Assembly (NCBI RefSeq): GCF_006717095.1 | Contig: NZ_VFQE01000001.1 | Location: 3,472,001-3,536,000, forward strand | Origin: Blastococcus colisei | GTDB lineage: Bacteria > Actinomycetota > Actinomycetes > Mycobacteriales > Geodermatophilaceae | Reading direction: 5' to 3' | Length of the DNA stretch: 64,000 bases | In this document: positions 47,921-57,469 of the stretch, piece after piece | Position numbering within the stretch: position 1 is the stretch's first letter | Layout: every line of letters begins with the position of its first letter | The notes under the pieces: generated by a model | Seen by the model: only the letters and a program-made list of their open reading frames with translations | The model's database searches: none | Told to the model about the DNA's origin: nothing | Made by a program: the position numbers and the translations under genes

Positions 47921-48550
47921 TCAGACCGCCGGAAGAGCGTTGAGCTTCCGGCTCTGGATGACCTCGTCGACGATGCCGTACTCCTTGGCCTCGGGGGCCG
48001 TGAGGATCTTGTCGCGGTCGATGTCGGAACGGACCTGGTCGACCGACCGGCCGGTGTGCCGCGCCAGGATCTCCTCCATCTGCGCGCGCACCCGCTGGAT
48101 CTCGGCGGCGTGGATCTCCAGGTCGGACACCTGGCCGCCCGCCTCACCCGACGGCTGGTGGATGAGCACCCGCGAGTACGGCAGGGCCAGGCGCTTGCCC
48201 GGCGTCCCGGCCGCCAGCAGGACGGCGGCGGCCGAGGCGGCCTGGCCCATGCAGACGGTCTGGATGTCGGGGCGGACGAACATCATCGTGTCGTAGATCG
48301 CCATCAGCGAGGTGAACGAGCCACCGGGCGAGTTGATGTAGATCGTGATGTCACGGTCGGGGTCGGCGGACTCCAGCGTGATCAGCTGGGCCATCACGTC
48401 GTTGGCCGACGCGTCGTCGATCTGCACGCCGAGGAAGATGATCCGTTCCTCGAAGAGCTTGTTGTAGGGGTTGGACTCCTTCATGCCGTAGCTCGTGCGC
48501 TCCACGAAGGAGGGCAAGATGTACCGGCTGGAGGGCATCTCGAAGCTCAT
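47921..48550 (-). CDS. clpP2: ATP-dependent Clp protease proteolytic subunit, second copy
   Basis: Serine peptidase of 209 residues from ATG 48550. The catalytic serine is in [17 protein letters not shown], the histidine in [14 protein letters not shown], and the aspartate in [14 protein letters not shown]. It is 21 bases after clpP1 in the same direction, so the two are co-transcribed. In mycobacteria the two ClpP proteins form a mixed ClpP1P2 tetradecamer, and the same is expected here. Numbering as clpP2 follows gene order only. Confidence 0.96.
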   Translation of the reverse strand: MSFEMPSSRYILPSFVERTSYGMKESNPYNKLFEERIIFLGVQIDDASANDVMAQLITLESADPDRDITIYINSPGGSFTSLMAIYDTMMFVRPDIQTVCMGQAASAAAVLLAAGTPGKRLALPYSRVLIHQPSGEAGGQVSDLEIHAAEIQRVRAQMEEILARHTGRSVDQVRSDIDRDKILTAPEAKEYGIVDEVIQSRKLNALPAV

Positions 48551-48571
48551 GGGGTCAGTTCCTCCGAACCG

Positions 48572-49210
48572 TCAGTTGTCCGTGACCGGGTTGGCGGGGC
48601 CGGTCATCGTCGCGCGGCTGACCACGTGGTCGACCATGCCGTACTCGAGGGCCTCCTGGGCGGTGAACCAGCGGTCGCGGTCGGAGTCCTTCTCGATCTG
48701 CTCGACCGGCTGCCCGGTGTGGTGCGACTGCAGCTCGTTGAGCTCGCTCTTCGTCCGGCGGAACAGGTCGGCCTGGATGGCGATGTCGGCAGCCGTGCCG
48801 CCGACGCCGGCGGACGGCTGGTGCATCATGATCCGCGCGTGCGGCAGGGCGTAGCGCTTGCCGGCCGTGCCGGCGGTGAGCAGGAACTGGCCCATCGAGG
48901 CGGCCAGACCCATGCCGTAGGTGGCGACGTCGCAGTCGATGAACTGCATCGTGTCGTAGATCGCCATGCCGGCGCTGACGGAGCCGCCCGGCGAGTTGAT
49001 GTAGAGGTGGATGTCGCGCTTCGGGTCCTCCGCCGACAGCAGCAGCATCTGCGCGGCGAGCTGGTTGGCGATCACGTCGTCGACCTGGCTGCCCAGGAAG
49101 ATGATCCGCTCGCGCAGCAGCCGCTCGTAGACGGAGTCGCCGAGATTCATCATGCCGCTGGCGCCGCGCATCATCGGTGCGCTCGCGAGGTTCGGGTGGG
49201 TGGTGCTCAC
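48572..49210 (-). CDS. clpP1: ATP-dependent Clp protease proteolytic subunit, first copy
   Basis: Serine peptidase of 212 residues from GTG 49210. The N-terminal extension ([20 protein letters not shown]) is probably a propeptide removed on activation; ATG codons at residues 13-14 and 20-21 are other possible starts. The catalytic serine is in [17 protein letters not shown], the histidine in [13 protein letters not shown], and the aspartate in [15 protein letters not shown]. It is the first gene of clpP1-clpP2, downstream of tig. Confidence 0.96.
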   Translation of the reverse strand: MSTTHPNLASAPMMRGASGMMNLGDSVYERLLRERIIFLGSQVDDVIANQLAAQMLLLSAEDPKRDIHLYINSPGGSVSAGMAIYDTMQFIDCDVATYGMGLAASMGQFLLTAGTAGKRYALPHARIMMHQPSAGVGGTAADIAIQADLFRRTKSELNELQSHHTGQPVEQIEKDSDRDRWFTAQEALEYGMVDHVVSRATMTGPANPVTDN

Positions 49211-49516
49211 GGGTGCGGTGACCTCCGTAGGACTCGCAGTGCAACTAGGTCTCGGTGGGCGGGTTGCTCGGTTGGTGCAGGCCAGAACGGCCCTCCGGGA
49301 GGCGTTACCCCCCGGCGATCGCCTGAGTCCTGTCGACCCTAACGCGGACCTCCGACGACACAGTCCCCGTCGGGGCAGTGTTCGCCGACGGCGCAGCGGA
49401 AAGGCCGGATACGCCGACGCCGCCCGGCCCCGGCAGGGGCAGGACGACGTCGTGGTCAGGCCCCGTCCCGAGGCTCACCCCGAGCGTGCTCGGGGTGAGG
49501 AGGACGGGGTCCTTTC
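49211..49516. other. 306-bp promoter region of clpP1P2 and 3' end of tig
   Basis: Non-coding. It contains the tig terminator (49474-49499). On the minus strand there is a possible -10 (TAGGGT, complement of 49336-49341). A CGC-N5-GCG palindrome at 49383-49393 resembles the ClgR operators found upstream of clp genes in actinobacteria. The promoter boxes are a weak call, and the ClgR site is a suggestion based on known regulation of clpP in mycobacteria and streptomycetes. Confidence 0.4.
49474..49499. terminator. 11-bp perfect hairpin after tig
   Basis: CTCACCCCGAG (49474-49484) pairs with CTCGGGGTGAG (49489-49499) around CGTG. An outer CCCCGTCC/GGACGGGG pairing lengthens it. It is 17 bases beyond the tig stop. 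Confidence 0.85.
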
Positions 49517-50944
49517 TCAGCCCTGCGCGCCCTCCTGCGCCTCGACCGGGGCGGCCTCGACCGGCACATCGCCGGTCTCGTCGGCGCTAGGGTCGGCGGC
49601 GGCCGGCTGAGCGGGCCGCACGGTCTGCGGGCGCAGCGCCTCGAGGTCGACGACGTTGCCCGACGCGTCGGTGATGGTCGTCTCCTCCAGGAGCTGGGCC
49701 AGCGTCTTGGTGCGGCGGACGTCGGCGACGAACTCGGCGATGTTGCCGCCCTGCTGCAGCTGCTGAGCGTACTGCTCCGGGGCCATCCGGCTGCGCTGCG
49801 CCTGGGCCATGATCTGCGCGGAGAGGTCGTCGTTGTCGACGGTGACCTCACGGGCGTCGGCGATCGCGTCGAGGATGAACTGCGTCTTGACCGCCTGCTC
49901 GACGGTCTTGCGCTGGTCGGCGTCGTACTCCTCGCGGCTCTGACCGCCCGACATCTGCAGGAAGCTGTCCCAGTCCATGCCGGCCCGCAGCAGCTCCGCC
50001 TGGAAGGCCTGGTTGCGCCACTCGATCTCGCGCTCGACGAGGTTCTCGGGCAAGGGGACCTCGACAGCGTCGATCAGGTGCTCGACGATCTTGTCGCGGG
50101 CCTGTGCTCCCTGGCTCAGCGTCTTGGTGCGGGCGAGCCTGGTGCGGACGTCCTCGCGCAGCTCGGCGAGGGTGTCGAACTCGCTCGCGGTCTGGGCGAA
50201 GTCGTCGTCGAGCTCCGGGAGGTCCTTGGTCTTCACCGAGCGGACGGTGACGGTCACCTCGGCGTCCTGGCCGGCGTTGGGGCCCGACAGCAGCGCGGTG
50301 GTGAAGGTCGTCGACTCGTCGCCCGACAGGCCGCGGACGGCGTCGTCGAGGCCTTCCATGAGCTGGCCGGAGCCGACCTCGTAGGACATGCCGGTGGTGG
50401 ACCCGTCCTCGAGCACCTCGCCGTCGAGCTTGGCCTCCAGGTCGATGGAGACGAAGTCGCCGTCCTCGGCCGCGCGCTCGACGCCGGTGAGCATGCCGAA
50501 GCGCTCCCGCATGACGTCGACCTGCTTGTCGATCTCCTCGTCGGTGACCTCGACGTCCTCCACCGTGACGGCGAGGCTCTCCAGCGACGGCAGCTCCAGC
50601 TGCGGGGCGACGTCGACCTCGGCGGTGAAGGCGAGGGTGTCGTTGTCGTCGAGCCGGGTGACCTCGATCTCGGGCTGGCCGAGCACGCGCACCTGGTTCT
50701 CTCGGACGACCTCGGAGTAGACCTCCGGGATCGCGTGCTGGACGACCTGCTCGAGGACGACCGGGCGCCCGATCCGCTGGTCGAGCACGCGGTTGGGCAC
50801 CTTCCCAGGGCGGAAGCCGGGGACGCGGACCTGCTTGCCCAGCTCCTTGTAGACCTCACCGAAAGCGTGGTCCAGGTCCCCCCAGGGCACCTCGATCGCC
50901 ATCCGGACCCGCGTGGGGCCCAGTTCCTCGATGGTGCTCTTCAC
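49517..50944 (-). CDS. tig: trigger factor
   Basis: Ribosome-bound chaperone and prolyl isomerase, 475 residues from GTG 50944 (GAGGAG ten bases upstream); residues before this in the open frame are not part of the family. The ribosome-docking tail has VPGFRPGKVPNRVLDQRIG (the FRxGKxP signature). An FKBP-like domain lies about residues 150-240 (GDFVSIDLEAKLDGEVLEDG), followed by the helical C-terminal chaperone arms. The last 45 residues are Ala/Pro/Glu-rich and low in complexity. It lies upstream of clpP1P2-clpX, the usual order. Confidence 0.97.
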   Translation of the reverse strand: MKSTIEELGPTRVRMAIEVPWGDLDHAFGEVYKELGKQVRVPGFRPGKVPNRVLDQRIGRPVVLEQVVQHAIPEVYSEVVRENQVRVLGQPEIEVTRLDDNDTLAFTAEVDVAPQLELPSLESLAVTVEDVEVTDEEIDKQVDVMRERFGMLTGVERAAEDGDFVSIDLEAKLDGEVLEDGSTTGMSYEVGSGQLMEGLDDAVRGLSGDESTTFTTALLSGPNAGQDAEVTVTVRSVKTKDLPELDDDFAQTASEFDTLAELREDVRTRLARTKTLSQGAQARDKIVEHLIDAVEVPLPENLVEREIEWRNQAFQAELLRAGMDWDSFLQMSGGQSREEYDADQRKTVEQAVKTQFILDAIADAREVTVDNDDLSAQIMAQAQRSRMAPEQYAQQLQQGGNIAEFVADVRRTKTLAQLLEETTITDASGNVVDLEALRPQTVRPAQPAAADPSADETGDVPVEAAPVEAQEGAQG

Positions 50945-51076
50945 AGCGGCAGTGCTCCTCGGTGCAGACAGCAGGGGGATCGGGCGCTCCGCGGGCATGC
51001 GGGCGCCGGCTGCCCACGAGTCTAGAGACGCGTGGGCCGCCTGGGGGCGGCGGGATCGGGCGCATGACGACGACGG

Positions 51077-51150
51077 TCGGGGTGACAGGATTTGAACCTG
51101 CGGCCCCCTGCTCCCAAAGCAGGTGCGCTACCAAGCTGCGCCACACCCCG
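51077..51150 (-). tRNA. tRNA-Pro, anticodon TGG
   Basis: The minus strand folds as a full cloverleaf: acceptor CGGGGTG/CACCCCG, a D arm with AGCTTGGTAGCGC, anticodon stem CCTGC/GCAGG around TTTGGGA (anticodon TGG), and T arm with GGTTCAAATCC. It is 74 bases with discriminator A. CCA is not encoded (CCG follows). It lies between tig and the amidase gene. Confidence 0.95.
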
Positions 51151-51200
51151 TGGCCGCCCGAGTCTAGGCGGCTCGGCGCGCGCCTCCGCCCAGAGACCCG

Positions 51201-52652
51201 TCAGGCCGACACGGCAGGACGCCGATCCGCCCACGGCGCCGCCTGCTCCAGGGCCGCGGCCACCCGGACCAGGACGTCCTCCCGCCCGTACGCCGCGACC
51301 AGCTGGACGCCGACCGGGAGTCCCTCCTCCGTCCAGTGCAGGGGCAGGCTGATCGCCGGCTGCCCGGTCACGTTGAACTGGGCCGTGTACGGGATGAAGC
51401 TCTGGATCCGCCGGCCCTCCTGGTCGGGGCCGTCCGCGGTGAACCAGCCCAGCTCCGGCGGCGGCGCTCCCACCGTCGGGGTGACGAGCAGGTCGAAGCC
51501 CTGGCCGCCGAGCTCGCGCGGCGCCCACCACGCCGCCATCCGGCGGACCCAGGCCCCGAGCAGGAACCGGGCGCCGAGGTAGTCCTCCGCGGTCATCTTC
51601 TTGCCCAGCGCCCGGTACCTCACGTTGCGCGGTTCCAGTTCGTCGTCCCTCACGGGTCGGCCGAGGGCGCGCTCGAAGGCCGAGATCGTCAGCGAGACGT
51701 CCGCCGCGATGGTCGCGGGGAAGAAGCGCGCGAACTGCGGGTCGAACATGCCGTCCGGGGTTCCGGGCTCGACGATGCAGCCGAGTTCCTCCAGCAGCCG
51801 CCCGGCCTGCTCCACGGCGACGCGGCACTGCGGGTGGTCGAGGTAGGGCTCCCCCGGGTCGACGTCGAGCACGCCGACGCGCAGCCGGCCCACGGGGGCG
51901 CCGACCTCCTCGGTCAGGGGTCGCGCCAGGGGCGGGGCGACGTAGGGGTCGCCGGGCATCGGGCGGCCGATGTGGTCGAGCACGGCTGCGGTGTCGCGGA
52001 CCGAGCGGCTGACGACGCCGTCGATCGTGGCGCCGGCCCAGCTCTCGCCGATGTCGGGGCCTTGGCTCACCCGCGCCCGGGTGGGCTTGAGCCCGACGAG
52101 GCCGCACTCGCTGGCCGGGATCCGGATCGACCCACCGCCGTCGTTGGCGTGCGCGACCGGCACCAGACCGGCTGCCACGGCAGCGGCGGAGCCACCACTG
52201 GACCCGCCCGTCGAGCGGCCCAGGTCGTAGGGATTGCGCACCGGCCCGTTGGCGTCGGGCTCGGTGGTGACCGTGGTGCCGAACTCGGGCACGTTCGTGC
52301 GGCCGAGGAACACGAAACCGGCGGAGCGGAAGTGCCGGGCCAGGTAGCTCTCGGACGGCCAGTGCCAGGACGCCTCTCGCAAGAAGGAGGTGCCGTAGTG
52401 CGTGGACTCGCCGGCGAGGTGGCAGCCGAGGTCCTTCAGCAGCATGGGGACGCCGCGGAACGGACCGTCCGGCAGTTCTCCGGCGGCCTCCTTGCGGGCC
52501 TGGTCGAAACGGTCCCGGACGACGGCGTTGAGCTGGGGGTTCACTCGCTCCACCCGGTCGATCGCGGCCTCGACGAGCTCCGTCGGGCTCACCTCGCCAC
52601 TCCGGACCAGCTCTGCCTGCGCGGTGGCGTCCAGCCATGTGGTGTCGGTCAC
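51201..52652 (-). CDS. amidase (amidase signature family)
   Basis: Hydrolyses a carboxamide. It has 483 residues from GTG 52652. The Ser-cisSer-Lys triad can be placed: Lys in [15 protein letters not shown] near residue 80, and the serines in [18 protein letters not shown] and [15 protein letters not shown]. Length and layout match family members such as 6-aminohexanoate cyclic-dimer hydrolase-like enzymes. The substrate cannot be told from sequence. It is transcribed in the same direction as the TetR gene 33 bases upstream, so a common transcript is possible; a phenylacetamide-type substrate would fit the adjacent paa operon but is only a guess. Confidence 0.93.
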   Translation of the reverse strand: MTDTTWLDATAQAELVRSGEVSPTELVEAAIDRVERVNPQLNAVVRDRFDQARKEAAGELPDGPFRGVPMLLKDLGCHLAGESTHYGTSFLREASWHWPSESYLARHFRSAGFVFLGRTNVPEFGTTVTTEPDANGPVRNPYDLGRSTGGSSGGSAAAVAAGLVPVAHANDGGGSIRIPASECGLVGLKPTRARVSQGPDIGESWAGATIDGVVSRSVRDTAAVLDHIGRPMPGDPYVAPPLARPLTEEVGAPVGRLRVGVLDVDPGEPYLDHPQCRVAVEQAGRLLEELGCIVEPGTPDGMFDPQFARFFPATIAADVSLTISAFERALGRPVRDDELEPRNVRYRALGKKMTAEDYLGARFLLGAWVRRMAAWWAPRELGGQGFDLLVTPTVGAPPPELGWFTADGPDQEGRRIQSFIPYTAQFNVTGQPAISLPLHWTEEGLPVGVQLVAAYGREDVLVRVAAALEQAAPWADRRPAVSA

Positions 52653-52685
52653 GCGTGCGCACGCTAGCGGTCGCCGTCCGCACGG

Positions 52686-53297
52686 TCACGACCTGGTGCG
52701 GAGGCCTCGGAAGGTGGTCGCGACCAGTGCGTCGGCGAGGTCGTCGGCGGACAGCCCCCCGTCGGGCCGGTACCACTCGGTGAGCGAGTTGACGGTGCCG
52801 AACAGGAGCCGGCTGATGACGGCCGGACCGACGTCGGGACGCACGTCGCCTTCGTCCACGGCGGCGCGGACCAGATCGGTGACGATCCGGTCGAACTCGC
52901 GGCGTCGCTGCAGCGCCGCCCGCTCCACCTCGGAGTTGCCCCGCACCCGCAGCAGGAGCGTGACGAACGGGAGTTCCGCGGTGAGCACGTGCACCGAGCG
53001 ACGGACGACGTGCTCGAGACGGTCGATGGCCCGGCCGGTGGTCGCACCCGGCTCCTCGGTGACGGCGAACAGGGCGTCCAGCGCCCGGTCGACGGCGAGC
53101 CGCAGCAACTCGGCTTTGCCGGACACGTGGTGGTAGATGGCCGACTTCGTGAGCCCCAGCCGGGTCGCGATCTCGTCCATGCTCGTCGCGTCGTACCCGC
53201 GCTCGTTGAAGGCCGCGACGGCGACGTCGAGCAGCGAGTCCAGCGAATGACCCGGCCGGCCCCGGCGCGCGGGGGCGGGGGTGGCGGTCGTCGTCAT
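52686..53297 (-). CDS. TetR/AcrR family regulator, probable PaaR
   Basis: Repressor-type protein of 203 residues from ATG 53297. The helix-turn-helix is at about residues 18-65 ([20 protein letters not shown], then [19 protein letters not shown]). The C-terminal ligand domain is helical ([19 protein letters not shown], then [19 protein letters not shown]). It is divergent from paaA, and a palindrome typical of TetR regulators lies between the two starts. Comparable actinobacterial regulators respond to phenylacetyl-CoA, which makes PaaR the likely identity (inference). Confidence 0.88.
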   Translation of the reverse strand: MTTTATPAPARRGRPGHSLDSLLDVAVAAFNERGYDATSMDEIATRLGLTKSAIYHHVSGKAELLRLAVDRALDALFAVTEEPGATTGRAIDRLEHVVRRSVHVLTAELPFVTLLLRVRGNSEVERAALQRRREFDRIVTDLVRAAVDEGDVRPDVGPAVISRLLFGTVNSLTEWYRPDGGLSADDLADALVATTFRGLRTRS

Positions 53298-53382
53298 CGC
53301 TGGCCGTCCTATCGGGGTCGAAGGGCACCGGCGCCCGTGCAGTGTGCGGCTCTTGTGCGACCGCGTGTGCCAGGTCACACTA

Positions 53383-53404
53383 TTACCGACCGCACGGTCA
53401 GTAA
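53383..53404. promoter_or_regulatory. palindromic operator between the TetR gene and paaA
   Basis: TTACCGACCG and CGGTCAGTAA, separated by CA, form a near-perfect 22-bp inverted repeat with one mismatched pair in each arm. It lies 29 bases before paaA and 86 bases before the regulator gene start. ACCGACCG-type arms are typical of actinobacterial TetR regulators of CoA-thioester catabolism. Binding would repress the paa operon and perhaps the regulator itself. Confidence 0.8.
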
Positions 53405-53433
53405 ATGCCTCTCGCACCTCGGAGGAAACCACG

Positions 53434-54402
53434 ATGTCGGCGCCCACGCTGGACCGCCCGGAAGCAGCCGACGAGGCCGCGCTGCAGGAGCACTTCGACG
53501 CCACGATCGCCGCGCAGCACCGGATCGAGCCCCGCGACTGGATGCCCGAGGCCTACCGGAAGACGCTCATCCGGCAGATCGCCCAGCACGCGCACTCCGA
53601 GATCATCGGCATGCAGCCCGAGGGCGACTGGCTGCTCGCGGCACCGAGCCTGCGCCGCAAGGCGATCCTGCTGGCCAAGGTGCAGGACGAGGCGGGCCAC
53701 GGCCTCTACCTCTACTCGGCGGCGGAGACCCTCGGCGCCGACCGGGCCGACCTGACCGACAAGTTGATCGAGGGCCGGCAGAAGTACAGCTCGATCTTCA
53801 ACTATCCGACGCTCACCTACGCCGACGTGGGCGTGATCGGGTGGCTGGTCGACGGCGCGGCGATCTGCAACCAGGTGCCGCTGTGCCGGTCGAGCTACGG
53901 CCCCTACGCCCGGGCGATGATCCGGGTCTGCAAGGAGGAGTCGTTCCACCAGCGGCAGGGCTACGAGCTGCTGATGGCGATGATGCGCGGTACCGGCGAG
54001 CAGCGGGCGATGGTGCAGGACGCCGTCGACCGGTGGTGGTGGCCGTCGCTGATGATGTTCGGCCCCCCGGACGACGAGAGCCCCAACTCGGCCCAGTCGA
54101 TGGCGTGGGGCATCAAGCGGCACAGCAACGACGAGCTGCGCCAGCGATATGTCGACATGACCGTGCCGCAGGCGGAGTTCCTCGGCGTGACGCTGCCCGA
54201 CCCCGAGCTCTCCCTCGACCCGGCGTCCGGCCGCTACCGGTTCGGCGCCATCGACTGGGACGAGCTCAAGCGCGTCATCAGCGGCGGCGGTCCGTGCAAC
54301 GCCGAGCGGATCGCCCGCCGGCGGGCCGCCCGTGACGACAACGCCTGGGTGACCGAGGCGGCGACCGCCTACGCGCAGAAGCACGCGGAGCGGGCGGCAT
54401 GA
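53434..54402 (+). CDS. paaA: 1,2-phenylacetyl-CoA epoxidase, catalytic subunit PaaA
   Basis: Di-iron catalytic subunit that epoxidises the ring of phenylacetyl-CoA. ATG 53434 with GGAGGA upstream gives 322 residues; the open frame before it covers the operator region. Iron-ligand segments are seen in [20 protein letters not shown] and [20 protein letters not shown], the EX2H-type helices. The substrate-side [19 protein letters not shown] is also conserved. It is the first gene of paaABCDE, and its stop overlaps paaB (ATGA). Confidence 0.98.
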   Translation: MSAPTLDRPEAADEAALQEHFDATIAAQHRIEPRDWMPEAYRKTLIRQIAQHAHSEIIGMQPEGDWLLAAPSLRRKAILLAKVQDEAGHGLYLYSAAETLGADRADLTDKLIEGRQKYSSIFNYPTLTYADVGVIGWLVDGAAICNQVPLCRSSYGPYARAMIRVCKEESFHQRQGYELLMAMMRGTGEQRAMVQDAVDRWWWPSLMMFGPPDDESPNSAQSMAWGIKRHSNDELRQRYVDMTVPQAEFLGVTLPDPELSLDPASGRYRFGAIDWDELKRVISGGGPCNAERIARRRAARDDNAWVTEAATAYAQKHAERAA

Positions 54403-54767
54403 GCGCCGATCTCACCGCCGAGGGGGGCCACGGTGCCGTCCCCACGGGACCGGAGGTGCCCGTAGAGCCCAGGCCGCCCGTGAGCCGCCGCGACTGGCCG
54501 CTGTACGAGGTGTTCGTCCGCGGCAAGCGCGGCCTCAACCACGTGCACGTCGGCTCACTGCACGCGCCGGACGACGAGATGGCCGTGCACGCCGCCCGCG
54601 ACCTCTACACGCGACGCAACGAGGGCGTGAGCATCTGGGTGGTCAAGGCCGCCGACATCACCGCGTCCAGCCCCGACGAGAAGGACCCGATGTTCGCCCC
54701 CAGCGGCGACAAGGTCTACCGCCACCCGACGTTCTACGAGATCCCGGACGGCGTCCCGCACATGTGA
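54399..54767 (+). CDS. paaB: 1,2-phenylacetyl-CoA epoxidase subunit PaaB
   Basis: Small structural subunit, 122 residues. The conserved core is [40 protein letters not shown] and [11 protein letters not shown]. The first 30 residues (Gly/Pro-rich) are an extension relative to the roughly 95-residue enterobacterial protein. ATG 54399 overlaps the paaA stop. In the complex PaaB bridges PaaAC heterodimers. Confidence 0.97.
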   Translation: MSADLTAEGGHGAVPTGPEVPVEPRPPVSRRDWPLYEVFVRGKRGLNHVHVGSLHAPDDEMAVHAARDLYTRRNEGVSIWVVKAADITASSPDEKDPMFAPSGDKVYRHPTFYEIPDGVPHM

Positions 54768-54771
54768 CGGA

Positions 54772-54788
54772 CCCCTCCCAGGGAGGGG
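54772..54788 (+). other. small hairpin inside the paa operon, next to the paaC ribosome binding site
   Basis: CCCCTCC and GGAGGGG pair around CAG in the 34-base gap between paaB and paaC. It ends six bases before the AAGGAGG that serves paaC. It may protect the paaAB end or tune paaC translation; it might equally be chance in GC-rich DNA. Confidence 0.35.
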
Positions 54789-54801
54789 CCGAAGGAGGGC
54801 C

Positions 54802-55710
54802 ATGCACGAGGAGACCGTCTACGAGGCGCTGGACCACGCCCATGGCGGCGAGGGGCACTGGGCCTTCGGCACGGGGTTCGACGAGCCGCTGGCCGGCATC
54901 GACACCACCGTTCCCGAGGGCGTCGACCACGCCGACCTCGGCGAGTACTGCCTGATGCTCGGCGACGACGCCCTGGTGCTGGCCCAGCGGCTGACCCAGT
55001 GGATCACCGCCGCCCCCGAGCTCGAGGAGGAGGTGGCGATCGCCAACATCGCGCTCGACCTGCTGGGCCAAGCGCGCCTGCTGCTCGCCCGGGCCGGGTC
55101 GGTCGGCGTCCTGGGCCGCAGCCGGGAGAAGGCGACCGACAGCATCCCCGACGAGGACGCCCTGGCCTACTTCCGCGATGCGGACGAGTTCCGGCACACC
55201 GCCCTGGTCGAGGCGCCCAACGGCGACTTCGCGCAGACGATGATCCGCCTGCTCGCCGCCACGACCGTGCGGCTCGCCGTCTTCGCCCGCCTGCGCGGGT
55301 CCCGCGACCCGGTGCTGGCCGCCATCGCGGCGAAGGGCGTCAACGAGCTGGCCTACCACCGCGACCACGCCGCGCGCTGGGTCCTGCGCCTCGGCGACGG
55401 CACCGCGGAGTCCTCCCGCCGCGCGCAGGCCGGCGCCGACGCCGTCTGGCCGCTGCTCGCCGAGGTCTTCACCGCCACCGATCTGGAACTGCGGCTCACC
55501 GACGCCGCTGTCGCCGTCGACCCGGCCGACGTGCGCGACGAGGTCGTCTCCGTGCTCACCGAGGTGCTGGACCGCGCGACGCTGCAGGTGCCGGCATGGC
55601 CGGCCGACGCTCCGCCGCGCGGCCGGCGCGCCGAGCACGGCGCGGAGCTGGCCGAGCTGCTCGGCACCCTGCAGGGACTGGCGCGGCAGCACCCGGCGGC
55701 GACGTGGTGA
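54802..55710 (+). CDS. paaC: 1,2-phenylacetyl-CoA epoxidase, structural subunit PaaC
   Basis: Catalytically inactive ferritin-like partner of PaaA, 302 residues from ATG 54802 with AAGGAGG upstream. Conserved parts are LGDDALVLAQRLTQWITAAP, IALDLLGQARLLLARAG, YFRDADEFRHTALVEAPNGD and VNELAYHRDHAARWVLRLGD. It is longer than the roughly 250-residue E. coli protein because of a longer N-terminus and tail. The TGA overlaps the paaD GTG. Confidence 0.97.
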   Translation: MHEETVYEALDHAHGGEGHWAFGTGFDEPLAGIDTTVPEGVDHADLGEYCLMLGDDALVLAQRLTQWITAAPELEEEVAIANIALDLLGQARLLLARAGSVGVLGRSREKATDSIPDEDALAYFRDADEFRHTALVEAPNGDFAQTMIRLLAATTVRLAVFARLRGSRDPVLAAIAAKGVNELAYHRDHAARWVLRLGDGTAESSRRAQAGADAVWPLLAEVFTATDLELRLTDAAVAVDPADVRDEVVSVLTEVLDRATLQVPAWPADAPPRGRRAEHGAELAELLGTLQGLARQHPAATW

Positions 55711-56216
55711 CGGACGTGCGCCGGGCCCCGGACCCGCGGGAGGTGGCCGCCCGGGTCACCGACCCCGAGCTGCCGATGGTCACCCTGGCCGACCTCGGCG
55801 TGCTGCGTGACGTCCGGGTGGAGGAGGGCGTCGTCGTCGTCGAGATCACGCCCACCTACAGCGGCTGCCCGGCGATGGGCACGATGCGCGCCGACCTGGT
55901 GCACGCGCTGCACCGCGCCGGGTTTCCCGACGTCGACGTCCGCACCGTCCTCTCCCCCGCCTGGAGCACCGACCGGATCAGCGACGAGGGCCGCCGCAAG
56001 CTCGCCGTCGCCGGTATCGCGCCGCCGGGGAGAGCACCCGTGCCCACCGACGGTCCGGTTCCGCTGCAGCTGGGCCCCAGCCGACGGACGGCGGACTGCC
56101 CGCTGTGCGGCTCGAGCGACACCGAGGAGCTGAGCGAGTTCGGCGCGACCGCCTGCAAGGCGCTGCGCCGCTGTCGCAGCTGCCGGGAGCCCTTCGAGCA
56201 CGTCAAGGAGATCTGA
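55707..56216 (+). CDS. paaD: 1,2-phenylacetyl-CoA epoxidase maturation subunit PaaD
   Basis: MIP18/DUF59-type protein needed for iron-sulfur or di-iron maturation of the epoxidase. GTG 55707 overlaps the paaC stop and gives 169 residues; the long upstream open frame is a shadow of paaC. The DUF59 core includes VTDPELPMVTLADLGVLRDV and ITPTYSGCPAMGTMRADL. The C-terminus has a zinc-ribbon-like CPLCGS...CRSCREPFEHVKEI, normal for PaaD. Confidence 0.96.
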   Translation: MTDVRRAPDPREVAARVTDPELPMVTLADLGVLRDVRVEEGVVVVEITPTYSGCPAMGTMRADLVHALHRAGFPDVDVRTVLSPAWSTDRISDEGRRKLAVAGIAPPGRAPVPTDGPVPLQLGPSRRTADCPLCGSSDTEELSEFGATACKALRRCRSCREPFEHVKEI

Positions 56217-56219
56217 CCC

Positions 56220-57296
56220 GTGACGACGAGCACCCGGCGCCGGCCGCAGTTCCACCCGCTGCGGGTCGCGCACGTCGAGCGGCTGACCGATGACGCGGTC
56301 GCCGTGACCTTCGACGTACCGCCGGAGCTCGCGGAGGACTACGCGTTCCGGCCTGGGCAGGCGCTGACCCTGCGGCGGGTGGACGGCGACCGCGACGAAC
56401 GCCGCTCCTACTCCATCTGCGCGCCGATGGGAGCCGCACCGCGGGTGGGCGTGCGCGAGGTGCCCCGCGGCTTCTTCTCGTCGTACCTCGTCCACGAGGT
56501 CCAGCCGGGCGACGAGATCGACGTACTTCCGCCGTCGGGCACGTTCACCGCCGACCTCTCGGTGCCCGGGGACCACGTCTTCGTCGTGGCCGGGTCCGGC
56601 ATCACGCCGGCCCTGTCGCTGGCCGGGACGGTCCTGCGCGACGGCCGGTCGACGGTCACGGTCTTCTACGGCAATCGACGCACGAACACCGTCATGTTCG
56701 CCGACGAGCTGGCCGACCTGAAGGACCGCTACGGCCCCCGCCTGCAGCTGGTGCACGTGCTCTCCCGCGAGCCGCGGGACGCCGAGCTGACCAGCGGCCG
56801 GCTGGACGGCGCACGGCTGCGGACGCTGATCGACAACCTGGTCGACGCCGAGCAGGTCGACCACTGGTGGCTGTGCGGGCCGCACGGGATGGTGAGCGAC
56901 GCCCGGAAGCTTCTCGCCGAGCTCGGAGTGCCGGCCGACGCGGTGCATCAGGAGCTCTTCTACGTCGACGACGTCCCGCCCTCACCGGTGCGCGGGGACG
57001 AGGAGACCGTCGACGGGCCGAGCGCCCAGGTGACGGTCGTCCTCGACGGCCGGAAGACGACGCTGGCTCTCCCCCGCGACGTGCCCGTGCTCGATTCGGC
57101 CCAGAAGGTTCGGGGGGACCTGCCCTTCGCCTGCAAGGGCGGGGTGTGCGGAACCTGCCGGGCGCGGGTGACCGACGGCGAAGTGACGATGCGCCGGAAC
57201 TACGCCCTCGAGCCGGGGGAGGTCGAGGCGGGGTACGTGCTCACCTGCCAGAGCCTGCCTGTGTCCGACACGGTGACTGTCGACTTCGACGCGTGA
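56220..57296 (+). CDS. paaE: 1,2-phenylacetyl-CoA epoxidase reductase PaaE
   Basis: Electron-transfer subunit of 358 residues from GTG 56220. The FAD-binding part has DERRSYSICAPMG near residue 62. The NADPH-binding part has VFVVAGSGITPALSLAGTVL and WWLCGPHGMVSDARKLL. The C-terminal plant-type 2Fe-2S domain has CKGGVCGTCRARV with a later TCQS. It moves electrons from NADPH to PaaA. It is the last paa gene visible; paaG, paaZ, paaK and others are not in the window, so the complete pathway must be completed elsewhere. Confidence 0.97.
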   Translation: MTTSTRRRPQFHPLRVAHVERLTDDAVAVTFDVPPELAEDYAFRPGQALTLRRVDGDRDERRSYSICAPMGAAPRVGVREVPRGFFSSYLVHEVQPGDEIDVLPPSGTFTADLSVPGDHVFVVAGSGITPALSLAGTVLRDGRSTVTVFYGNRRTNTVMFADELADLKDRYGPRLQLVHVLSREPRDAELTSGRLDGARLRTLIDNLVDAEQVDHWWLCGPHGMVSDARKLLAELGVPADAVHQELFYVDDVPPSPVRGDEETVDGPSAQVTVVLDGRKTTLALPRDVPVLDSAQKVRGDLPFACKGGVCGTCRARVTDGEVTMRRNYALEPGEVEAGYVLTCQSLPVSDTVTVDFDA

Positions 57297-57393
57297 CCCG
57301 CGGAAGCCCGGACGGCGAGGCCCACCCCGCACGCCCCTGCAACGTCGCCAGCAGGCGTCGCGCTAGGCTCACTGCGGACCTCTTCCAGGTCTC

Positions 57394-57467
57394 GCGGGTG
57401 TAGCTCAATGGTAGAGCCCCAGCCTTCCAAGCTGGCCATGCCGGTTCGATCCCGGTCACCCGCTCCA
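57394..57467 (+). tRNA. tRNA-Gly, anticodon TCC
   Basis: Complete cloverleaf: acceptor GCGGGTG/CACCCGC, D arm TAGCTCAATGGTAGA, anticodon stem CCAGC/GCTGG around CTTCCAA (anticodon TCC), and T arm GGTTCGATCCC, discriminator T. The last three bases (57465-57467) encode CCA. From 57417 onward its sequence is repeated exactly at 61902, marking it as an integration site. Confidence 0.97.
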
Positions 57468-57469
57468 CG
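57417..57469 (+). repeat. left copy of a perfect 53-bp direct repeat (attachment site) in tRNA-Gly
   Basis: Covers the anticodon stem-loop, variable loop, T arm, acceptor 3' strand and CCA of tRNA-Gly, plus two bases beyond. It is identical to 61902-61954. This is the usual position of attachment sites for tRNA-targeting integrases. Confidence 0.9.
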
